NCBI GenBank assembly: GCA_041486185.1
Contig: JBGPKX010000175.1
Coordinates: 1-11,950 of the forward strand
DNA from: QHXW01 sp041486185
GTDB lineage: Bacteria > Acidobacteriota > Terriglobia > Bryobacterales > Bryobacteraceae
Direction: 5' to 3'
Length of the DNA stretch: 11,950 bases
Shown: positions 6,034 through 11,950 of the stretch, one piece after another
Layout of the letters: every line of letters begins with the position of its first letter
Numbering within the stretch: the stretch's first letter is position 1
The notes under the pieces: model-generated
What the model saw: the letters and a program-made list of their open reading frames with translations, nothing else
What the model was told of the DNA's origin: nothing
Database searches by the model: none
Made by a program: the position numbers and the translations under genes

Positions 6034-7830
6034 TCAGTGTTTCACGCTGCCTCTATCCGATCCATCCGATCCTTTAGCAGGTGGGGGATCACTTGCCTTG
6101 GGCGGTGGTGCGGCCGGGTGGGGAGGCGGTTGGGGGGCCAGTTGGACTGGCGCGTCGCGATGCTCGCGAGCGGCTTCTCCGCGCGGCATCCCTAATCCGG
6201 GCGTGGGCCCACTGATCTTGGGTGGCGCGGGCGCTTGCGACGGCTGTGCTGGAGCCGGTGGCTGCTCTGCCGGATGTGCCGGCGGCTCCGCGTGGTGCAC
6301 CGTGGTCGTTTCCCGCTGCTCGCGGGCATTCTCTCCGCGGGGCATCCCCAATCCCGGAGCGGGTTTCTTGGGTGAGGCGGAATCGTGGCGCCGTTGGTAG
6401 TCGTCCCCCTCTTCGGGCGGATTGATCACCACGATGCCCGTGTAAACGGCGGCAGGATAATACACGTCGGGTGGCTGGGGCACGGCTTGTGGCGGCAGCG
6501 GTTCGGCGGAAGGTTCGATGGTCGGATCGGCGGGCGCCGGGGGCACTGGTGGCCGCGGCGGCACGGGAGACGAAGTCGCCACTTCAGTTGGGATCTCGCT
6601 GCCCGAATATGTTACGCCCGGCACAAGGGGCACGATGCGCGTGCTGCCGGCGCGCAGTTCGGGGCGGACCACGTCCAGCCGCGCGCTGTCGAAAGCCGGC
6701 GATGGCGGTGCGATCACGAAGACCGCTCCACTGGTGGCGAGTTTCTCGGCTGCGTCCACCGGATTAAGCACGCGCGCGTCCTGCGCCCATCTCGCGAGTG
6801 TCGTGTTGCGCCGCAGGTACAAACGCGGAACGCTGGCCGCAGCCCAGGTTTCGCCGGGCGCGAGCGGTCCCCAACCTACCAGGTTTGCTTCCCGCAGCCA
6901 GTAAACCTCGCCGGGCTTGAATGCCGCGGGTTTTCCCGGCGCCCACACCCAGCCGAGCCCGCTCGCATCCATCCAGCGGCCGTAATGAAAGGGCAGCCAG
7001 GCCCAGGGCTCATTCGCGATCCAGGTGTAGCCCAGCTCGTCGTACCACAGCCACTGGCCATCGCGATAGGGTGTCCAGTCCGCGGCTACTTTCGGCTTCC
7101 AGATGACGCCGAGATCGCGCGTTTGCATCCACGATCCACCGGCGTCGAGATCGGCCAGACCGTATCGCAAAGCGGGCACGTGGCTGGCCGAGCCCGTGGC
7201 GGCGAGCGCCTTGTCGCGCTGCTCGTTCCAGCGGTCGCTATCGAGCGGCGCGATTTCGCGGTACAGAAAGAACCGCGCGCGGCTGGCGTTTTCCACGCGC
7301 GCCGTCTCACCTTCGGTGAGATCCATTTCGGCAACCGGCGATGAGAACCGCACTTTGCCTTCGAGCACCGCGAGCTGACTCGCGTCGTCGCGCGCCTCCA
7401 GGCGCAAGCGCGAACCCGTGTGCACGGTAGCCTGCGCGCCAGGCACCACCAGGATTACGGCATCACGGCGGTCGGGCTCGCCGGTGAAGTACGCCACGCC
7501 GTGATCCACCGATAAGATGGTCACGCGCTGGCCGGTCGAGAGGCGCGTGTAGTCGGAGATCTCGCACAGAGCATCGCCGGTAAGGCGCAGGGCGCTGCCG
7601 TCATCCAGCTCGATTTCGACAGTCGCCCCAGCTGCGGTGCGCACCCACGTCCGCTCGACCAGCGGCATATTACGTACGGCCGGACGCCAGGCGTCGGCGG
7701 CGTGGAGCTGCACTTCCACGTTGCCTTCCAGTTCGCCCACGCGTGCCACGCGCACGGGCACAGCCAGGAGGGCAGCCGGAACCATCACCAGGAACAGCGC
7801 GACGAACCACCAGCAAGCCAGCTTCTTCAT
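6034..7830 (-). CDS. Exported FecR-domain protein with tryptophan-rich (DUF6600-like) region and proline-rich tail, 598 aa
   Basis: Role unknown; probably an envelope or surface protein. A signal peptide (residues 1-23, ending LLAVP) follows ATG 7830, which has GAGG seven bases ahead (complement of 7838-7841). Residues about 25-180 form a FecR-like beta domain (WVRTAAGATVEIELDDGSAL, then VVPGAQATVHTGSRLRLE, then LAVLEGKVRF). There is no cytoplasmic anti-sigma helix or central membrane segment, so it is not a classical FecR regulator. Residues about 250-325 are rich in tryptophan and glycine (DWTPYRDGQWLWYDELGYTW, EPWAWLPFHYGRW, GLGWVWAPGK), as in the DUF6600 family that often follows FecR domains in Acidobacteria. 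Residues 415-598 are disordered, dominated by proline and alanine. They contain two near-identical 15-residue motifs (492-506 and 544-558, PGLGMPRGE-x-AREx-R) exactly 52 residues apart. It is transcribed away from rnr across a shared 98-base region. Confidence 0.85.
   Translation of the reverse strand: MKKLACWWFVALFLVMVPAALLAVPVRVARVGELEGNVEVQLHAADAWRPAVRNMPLVERTWVRTAAGATVEIELDDGSALRLTGDALCEISDYTRLSTGQRVTILSVDHGVAYFTGEPDRRDAVILVVPGAQATVHTGSRLRLEARDDASQLAVLEGKVRFSSPVAEMDLTEGETARVENASRARFFLYREIAPLDSDRWNEQRDKALAATGSASHVPALRYGLADLDAGGSWMQTRDLGVIWKPKVAADWTPYRDGQWLWYDELGYTWIANEPWAWLPFHYGRWMDASGLGWVWAPGKPAAFKPGEVYWLREANLVGWGPLAPGETWAAASVPRLYLRRNTTLARWAQDARVLNPVDAAEKLATSGAVFVIAPPSPAFDSARLDVVRPELRAGSTRIVPLVPGVTYSGSEIPTEVATSSPVPPRPPVPPAPADPTIEPSAEPLPPQAVPQPPDVYYPAAVYTGIVVINPPEEGDDYQRRHDSASPKKPAPGLGMPRGENAREQRETTTVHHAEPPAHPAEQPPAPAQPSQAPAPPKISGPTPGLGMPRGEAAREHRDAPVQLAPQPPPHPAAPPPKASDPPPAKGSDGSDRGSVKH
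6157..6357 (-). repeat. Duplicated coding motif PGLGMPRGE in the FecR protein
   Basis: Two copies, at 6313-6357 and 6157-6201 on the minus strand, encode PGLGMPRGENAREQR and PGLGMPRGEAAREHR. They differ at two residues but have clearly diverged at the nucleotide level, so the protein sequence seems to be held by selection or the duplication is old. The surrounding proline-rich linkers are similar only in composition. Confidence 0.75.
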
Positions 7831-7928
7831 AGCGTGACCTCGCCGCTCATTTGACGACCAGCGTACACCGGGCGTTGCAGCTAAATCTCGACAAAAGCGC
7901 GGGCCACAGGGCGAGTACCATGGGATAT
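7831..7928. promoter_or_regulatory. Divergent intergenic region between the FecR gene and rnr
   Basis: Both genes are transcribed away from this 98-base stretch, so it must hold both promoters unless they lie inside coding sequence. TACCAT (7916-7921) lies seven bases ahead of ATG 7929 and could be the rnr -10 of a leaderless transcript. No convincing -35 or operator is visible. Confidence 0.4.
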
Positions 7929-10211
7929 ATGACCGAGGCGGCGCTGCTGGACCACATCTCTCGTCTGCCGCACGGTAAGGCCAACCTCAAGCAGCTCATC
8001 CGTGAACTGGGAAATCGGGTTGCCAGCCGGCAAGATCTGGAGACCCTGCTGGCGCGTCTCGCGGCCCGCGGCGACCTGATCGAAACCCGCTCCGGCCACC
8101 TTGTGGCTACACGAAGCAGCCGCGAGTTTGCCGTAGGACGGCTTTCCATGCATCGTGACGGCTACGGCTTCCTGATCTCCGACCAGCCGGTAGCGGGCGT
8201 CACGGGAGACATCTTTATCCCCCGCGACGCGGCCCACAATGCCATGCATGGCGATCGTGCGGTGGTACGCATTGCCCGCATCGAGGCTGGGGGCCGCGCG
8301 GATGGTGAAATCGTCAAGATTCTCAAGCGGGCGCATCCCACGGTTGTCGGCGAATTCCAGGTGCGCCCCCGCGGGTTTTTCGTGATCCCGCATGACGAAC
8401 GCCTGCAGGACTGGATCGAGATCCCGGAAGATCTGGCCATCCCGGCGCCGGCTGAGCGAATCGACCGCATCGGCCCCAAGCCTGTTGCTATCTCCGATCC
8501 CGAGAAGCTGGATGGCCTGATTGTCAACGTGGAGCTGCTGGAGTATCCGGAAAACGGCCAGCGCGCGGTGGGCCGCGTTGTCGAGATTCTGGGATCGCCC
8601 GACGATTTCGGCATTGATGTCGAGATCGTGATTCGCAAACACCATCTGCCGCACCGTTTTCCACCGGAGGTGGTGGAGCAGGCGGAAGCCGTTCCGGGCG
8701 TGATCGCGGCCTGGGAGCTGGCGGACCGCGAGGACTTCCGGGCGCTCGATATCGTCACCATCGATGGCGAAACGGCGCGAGATTTCGACGACGCCGTGTG
8801 GGTGGACCGGCTCTCTAACGGCAACTTTGCGCTCCAGGTGCACATCGCCGACGTGAGCCATTACGTTCGCCCCGGAACGCCCATCGACGCCGAAGCCAAA
8901 CTGCGCGGGACCAGCGTTTATTTTCCCGACCGCGCGGTGCCTATGCTGCCATTTGAGCTCTCGACCGGCATCTGCTCGCTCAATCCGCGCGTGGATCGCC
9001 TGGTGCTTTCGGCGCTGATGGAGTTCGATCACGCCGGCGATATGGTGGCGCAGCGATTCGTCCGTGGCGTGATTCGCAGCGCCGAGCGCATGACCTACAC
9101 CGATGTGCACCTGCTGCTCGAAGGCGATGCCGGCCTGCGGGAACGATATGGCCCGCTGATCGCGCGTTTCGAGCTGATGCGCGATCTGGCGGAAATTTTG
9201 AACCGCAAGCGCGTACGCCGCGGTTCCATCGACTTCGATCTGCCGGAGCCGCTGATCGAATTCGACGAGTGGGGCGCCATGACGGGTGTGTCCCGCGCGC
9301 CGCGCAATATTGCGCACCGCCTGATCGAGGAGTTCATGCTGACGGCCAACGAAGCCGTGGCTTCGCATTTGCAAAACGCCGGATTGCCATCCATCTACCG
9401 AATCCACGAGCAACCCGATCCCAAGCGTGTGATGGAGTTCGAGGAGGTGGCTGCGCATTTCGGTTATTCGCTCGGGGTAGGCGCCATTCCGGTGAAAAAG
9501 TTTGCCCACGCCGACAAGCGCCGTGACGGCCACAAATTGCGGCGCGAGATCGTGCTGCCCGGCGAGGTCAAGATCTCGCCTCGCCATTACCAGAAGTTGG
9601 TAGCGAAGATCGAAGGGAAACCGGAAGAACGCATTCTGAGCTACCTCATGTTGCGCTCGCTCAAGCAGGCGCGGTACTCGGCCGATAACGTGGGCCACTT
9701 TGCGCTGGCGGCCGACACCTACACGCATTTCACCTCGCCCATCCGCCGCTATCCCGACCTGATGGTGCATCGCGTGCTCGCTGCGTCGTTGGATGACTGG
9801 GTGTATTCTTCACTTCCGGAATTGAGCGCCATCGCGGACGAGTCTTCGCAGTCGGAGCGCCGCGCCGCCGAAGCGGAACGCGAGCTGGTCGAGTGGAAAA
9901 AGACCAAGTTCATGGCGGACCGTGTGGGCGAAGAGTTCGATGCTCTGATCATCAGCGCGACGAAATACGGCCTGTTCGTTGAGCTGACGGATCTATTCAT
10001 CGAAGGACTGGTGCCCATGGACTCGCTGCCCGGCGACCGTTACACCTACCACGAAAACGTGCGCAAGATCATCGGCCAGCGCTCGCGGCGTGAGTTCTCG
10101 ATCGGCGATCGCGTGCGCGTGCTGCTCGAACGTGTGGATACTGTAGAGCGCAAGCTGCAGTTTTCGCTCGTGGAAGAGGCGCGGGCGAGGGCGGGGAAGC
10201 GGCGGAAATAG
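7929..10211 (+). CDS. rnr: Ribonuclease R, 760 aa
   Basis: A processive 3'-to-5' exoribonuclease that degrades structured RNA in the cytoplasm (mRNA decay, rRNA quality control). From ATG 7929 the order is: N-terminal winged helix (about 3-60, ALLDHISRLPHGKANLKQLI), cold-shock OB folds (about 66-230, VGRLSMHRDGYGFL and DIFIPRDAAHNAMHGDRAVV), RNB catalytic domain (about 265-600), and a C-terminal S1 domain (about 668-750, VGEEFDALIISATKYGLFVEL). The catalytic aspartates are D279, D285, D287 and D288 in TIDGETARDFDDAVW. The RNB signature HFTSPIRRYPDLMVHR is present. The tail is short (ARAGKRRK) compared with the long lysine-rich tail of the E. coli enzyme. The start is uncertain: ATG 7920 (with AGGG eight bases ahead) and ATG 7929 (seven bases after TACCAT) are both plausible, and a TTG at 7851 is unlikely. 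Length and motifs indicate a functional gene, probably expressed alone. Confidence 0.95.
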   Translation: MTEAALLDHISRLPHGKANLKQLIRELGNRVASRQDLETLLARLAARGDLIETRSGHLVATRSSREFAVGRLSMHRDGYGFLISDQPVAGVTGDIFIPRDAAHNAMHGDRAVVRIARIEAGGRADGEIVKILKRAHPTVVGEFQVRPRGFFVIPHDERLQDWIEIPEDLAIPAPAERIDRIGPKPVAISDPEKLDGLIVNVELLEYPENGQRAVGRVVEILGSPDDFGIDVEIVIRKHHLPHRFPPEVVEQAEAVPGVIAAWELADREDFRALDIVTIDGETARDFDDAVWVDRLSNGNFALQVHIADVSHYVRPGTPIDAEAKLRGTSVYFPDRAVPMLPFELSTGICSLNPRVDRLVLSALMEFDHAGDMVAQRFVRGVIRSAERMTYTDVHLLLEGDAGLRERYGPLIARFELMRDLAEILNRKRVRRGSIDFDLPEPLIEFDEWGAMTGVSRAPRNIAHRLIEEFMLTANEAVASHLQNAGLPSIYRIHEQPDPKRVMEFEEVAAHFGYSLGVGAIPVKKFAHADKRRDGHKLRREIVLPGEVKISPRHYQKLVAKIEGKPEERILSYLMLRSLKQARYSADNVGHFALAADTYTHFTSPIRRYPDLMVHRVLAASLDDWVYSSLPELSAIADESSQSERRAAEAERELVEWKKTKFMADRVGEEFDALIISATKYGLFVELTDLFIEGLVPMDSLPGDRYTYHENVRKIIGQRSRREFSIGDRVRVLLERVDTVERKLQFSLVEEARARAGKRRK

Positions 10212-10232
10212 GACGGGTATTCGTGCCTGCCC
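10211..10232. repeat. REP-like imperfect palindrome overlapping the rnr stop
   Basis: GGACGGGTA and TGCCTGCCC surround TTCG, an imperfect stem helped by G-U pairs and a stable-type tetraloop. It starts at the last base of the rnr stop codon and could be an rnr transcript 3' end or the first half of a paired repeat with 10260-10281. Confidence 0.45.
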
Positions 10233-10259
10233 TTTGCCTCGCCGTTGCAAATGAGCCAT

Positions 10260-10281
10260 GGACAGGCAGGACTGCCTGTCC
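10260..10281. repeat. Perfect palindrome GGACAGGCAG-GA-CTGCCTGTCC
   Basis: Ten-base arms pair without mismatch around two bases. The sequence closely resembles 6007-6028. It sits 27 bases after the palindrome at 10211-10232 and immediately ahead of the -10-like TACAAT of the next gene, so it may be an interspersed repeat, a terminator for rnr or an operator. Confidence 0.65.
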
Positions 10282-10287
10282 TACCTG

Positions 10288-10293
10288 TACAAT
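10288..10293 (+). promoter_or_regulatory. Candidate -10 element (TACAAT) of a leaderless transcript
   Basis: TACAAT matches the -10 consensus at 5 of 6 positions and ends six bases before ATG 10300, so transcription would start at or next to the start codon. There is no usable Shine-Dalgarno. The -35 position falls inside the palindrome and does not resemble TTGACA. Confidence 0.4.
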
Positions 10294-10299
10294 TCAGGA

Positions 10300-11226
10300 A
10301 TGAATCGTCGCCGTTTTCTTGAAACCGCGCTCGTGGCGAGTGCGGCCGCTCCGCGTTCTCTTTTTGCCGCGCGCGAACCCGATATCGCCTTCCCCACGGA
10401 TCCGCGCGCGCGCCTGGGCGTGGCCTCCTACCCGTTTCGCGCATTCATCGAGAGCGTCCGCAATCGCGACCGTGACAAAACCAAACCGGGCATGGATCTC
10501 AAGGATTTTCCCGCCATGGTGCGTGAAAAATATAACGTGCGCAACATCGAACCGCTCGACTCCCACTTCCGCTCGCTCGAGACGGCCTACTTGCACGCGC
10601 TTCGCGAAGCCATCGAGAAAGCCGGTTGTCATGTCATCAACATCCCGGTTGGCGTGCACGCCAGCCTCTACGATCCCGACGAGGCCAAGCGCAAGGTCGG
10701 TATCGATAACGCCAAGAAGTGGGTGGATGCAGCGGTGTCGCTGGGCTCGCCCAGTATTCGCGTGCATATTCAGGGGGCGCGTGGTGTGAAGCCTGATGTG
10801 GGTCATGCGGCCGAAAGTCTTCGCGTGATCGCCGATTACGGCGCCGAGAAGAACATCGTCATCAATCTCGAGAATGACGACCCCAAAACCGAGGACGCCT
10901 TCTTTCTGGTGAAAGTGATGGAGGCGGTGAAAAGTCCATATCTGCACGGGCTGCCCGACTTCTGCAATTCCATGCTCACCGGCGACGAAAAGTACAACTA
11001 CGAATGCGTCGCCGCCATGTTCCGGCACGCCTATAACATCTCGCACGTGAAGGACTCCGAGGTGGACAACGGAAAAGTCTTTCGCGTGGATGTGGGCAAA
11101 ACATTTGCAATCGCCAAGAAGGCCGGCTATCGCGGATACTTCTCGATGGAGTGGGAAGGTGAGGGTGGGCCGTATGAAGGCACGCAAAAGCTGATCGAAG
11201 ATAGTCTGAAGTCGCTGGGCGCCTGA
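10300..11226 (+). CDS. Tat-exported sugar isomerase/epimerase-type TIM-barrel protein, 308 aa
   Basis: A member of the xylose-isomerase-like/AP endonuclease 2 barrel superfamily, which isomerises or epimerises sugars, or in some branches cleaves keto-glycosides, with a divalent metal. ATG 10300 is chosen over ATG 10258 because it gives a clean twin-arginine leader (MNRRRFLETALVASAAA) and because 10258 lies within a palindromic repeat. The mature protein starts near residue 24-28. Barrel strands include RLGVASYPFRAF (38-49), NVRNIEPL (79-86), GCHVINIPVG (109-118), SPSIRVHI (150-157) and NIVINLEND (185-193). The likely metal ligands are E191, D220 (GLPDFCN), H249 (ISHVKD) and E284 (FSMEWEG), all in the expected order. 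Export suggests action on a free sugar or glycoside rather than a sugar phosphate. The next gene follows after 15 bases, so the two are probably cotranscribed. The precise reaction cannot be assigned. Confidence 0.88.
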   Translation: MNRRRFLETALVASAAAPRSLFAAREPDIAFPTDPRARLGVASYPFRAFIESVRNRDRDKTKPGMDLKDFPAMVREKYNVRNIEPLDSHFRSLETAYLHALREAIEKAGCHVINIPVGVHASLYDPDEAKRKVGIDNAKKWVDAAVSLGSPSIRVHIQGARGVKPDVGHAAESLRVIADYGAEKNIVINLENDDPKTEDAFFLVKVMEAVKSPYLHGLPDFCNSMLTGDEKYNYECVAAMFRHAYNISHVKDSEVDNGKVFRVDVGKTFAIAKKAGYRGYFSMEWEGEGGPYEGTQKLIEDSLKSLGA

Positions 11227-11241
11227 CAACGCCGGGCCCGC

Positions 11242-11950
11242 ATGAAAAAATCCATAGGTGACAATCTGATCCCGAAGAACTGGACTCTCGAGCAGGGTCT
11301 CGCGCTCATCAGGAAGTCCGGCTTCGATGGCGTCGAGCTGTGGCTGGGCGAGAAGCCCTGGTTTCAGATGAACACCTCAGACGCCGACGTGCGCGTGCTG
11401 CGCCGCAAAGTCGAGGACGCGGGCCTGGCCGTTTCCGACGTGGCCAACTCTCTCGATTGGGACGAAAATATCTCGGCGCGCGATCCGCGCGTGCGCGAGC
11501 GGGCCGTGCGCCATGTCGAGCGGCAACTCGAGACGTCGCAGATTCTGGGCACGGACTCCACGCTGGTGGTGGCCGGACTGGTCACCGCGGAGATTCCATA
11601 CAACGAAGTCTATGGCCGCACCATTGAGTCGTTGAAAGCGCTGGGCGAGAAAGCCGCCAAGGCGCGTGTCAAGATCGGCTGCGAAAATTGCTGCGCCGAG
11701 CAGCGCTTTCTGATCACGCCCCGGGAATTCTGGCAGTTCCTGAACGAAGTGAACAACCCGTGGGTGGGAATTCACCTGGATGTCGGCAACATTCACGAGA
11801 CCGGCTTCGCCGAGCAGTGGATCGAGATCAACGGGCCGCGGATCACGCGCGTTCACCTGAAGGACGTCTTTAGGCATCGCGGCCGCTGCGGCGACCAGAG
11901 CGTCTACACCAATATCTTCCTGGGCGACAACAACTGGCCGGCGATTCGCG
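11242..11950 (+). CDS. Second sugar isomerase/epimerase-type TIM-barrel protein, N-terminal 236 aa (cut by window end)
   Basis: The frame is open from ATG 11242 to the window edge. It belongs to the same superfamily as the preceding gene but is closer in style to hydroxypyruvate isomerase/UlaE-type cytosolic epimerases. It has no signal peptide (MKKSIGDNLIPKNWTLEQGL), so it should act in the cytoplasm. Strands and motifs include GFDGVELWLG (27-36), KIGCENCC with probable metal ligand E148, GIHLDVGNIHETGF with D180, and RVHLKDVF with H205. The fourth ligand, a late glutamate, would lie beyond the window. The start has no Shine-Dalgarno (GCCGGGCCC precedes it) but lies only 15 bases after the previous stop, which suggests translation within a shared mRNA. 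Sequence resemblance to its neighbour is limited to the fold and ligand pattern, so a recent tandem duplication is unlikely. Confidence 0.88.
   Translation, partial: MKKSIGDNLIPKNWTLEQGLALIRKSGFDGVELWLGEKPWFQMNTSDADVRVLRRKVEDAGLAVSDVANSLDWDENISARDPRVRERAVRHVERQLETSQILGTDSTLVVAGLVTAEIPYNEVYGRTIESLKALGEKAAKARVKIGCENCCAEQRFLITPREFWQFLNEVNNPWVGIHLDVGNIHETGFAEQWIEINGPRITRVHLKDVFRHRGRCGDQSVYTNIFLGDNNWPAIR

Noticed and set aside
6005..6400. Open frame of 131 codons starting in the palindrome after the synthase gene
   Set aside because: It starts inside a repeat and is antisense to the proline-rich tail of the FecR protein; the glycine/alanine-rich translation is the complement of proline codons.
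6385..7344. Open frame of 319 codons on the plus strand opposite the FecR gene
   Set aside because: Low-complexity G/R/H-rich translation with no domain; the opposite strand has a signal peptide and coherent domains.
7881..9770. Long 629-codon open frame on the minus strand inside rnr
   Set aside because: It is antisense to a complete, motif-verified RNase R gene and its translation is histidine/arginine-rich with no recognisable domain, as expected for a GC-rich shadow frame.
1..11950. Defence island, CRISPR, toxin-antitoxin or biosynthetic cluster
   Set aside because: No nuclease, helicase, toxin pair, regularly spaced repeat array or biosynthetic megaenzyme is present; the IS and small unknown genes alone do not support such a claim.

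Overview
The window looks like a chromosomal segment of a GC-rich Acidobacteriota, most plausibly a Solibacter/Bryobacter-type lineage. That placement is inference from gene style: a TonB-dependent receptor of the acidobacterial Oar-like class, a FecR/DUF6600-like tryptophan-rich exported protein, twin-arginine exported sugar-metabolism enzymes, and an ISNCY-type insertion sequence. No marker gene here settles the taxonomy.

Layout from left to right. (1) 3-1310 (+) is the C-terminal part of a TonB-dependent receptor cut by the window edge. (2) About 1312-2355 is a roughly 1-kb insertion-sequence remnant directly behind the receptor stop codon. Its ends are well preserved and carry tandem repeats, but its transposase (minus strand) has lost the catalytic glutamate and the C-terminal part. 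(3) 2495-3826 (+) holds three small genes of unknown function: an acidic soluble protein, a four-helix membrane protein and a helical protein. (4) 3877-4866 (+) is a Tat-exported aldo/keto reductase. (5) 4987-5988 (+) is a long-chain polyprenyl diphosphate synthase. (6) 6034-7830 (-) is an exported FecR-domain protein with a proline-rich tail, convergent with the synthase and divergent from the next gene. (7) 7929-10211 (+) is ribonuclease R. (8) 10300-11226 and 11242-11950 (+) are two adjacent TIM-barrel sugar isomerase/epimerase-type proteins, the first with a Tat signal, the second apparently cytosolic and cut by the window end.

The genes do not form one obvious pathway. RNase R and the polyprenyl synthase are housekeeping. 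The aldo/keto reductase and the two TIM-barrel proteins fit carbohydrate turnover partly outside the cytoplasm, and the receptor could import polymers or complexes across the outer membrane, but that link is inference. Two non-coding patterns recur. One is a short imperfect palindrome in the gaps after the reductase, after the synthase and after rnr. The other is a -10-like hexamer only 6-12 bases ahead of several start codons that lack a Shine-Dalgarno sequence, suggesting leaderless transcripts. I see no tRNA, rRNA, CRISPR array, defence island or biosynthetic cluster, and no gap without a gene exceeds about 300 bases outside the IS remnant. I found no convincing previously undescribed system; the best leads are the decayed IS, the palindrome family, the start-site architecture and the duplicated motif in the FecR protein.
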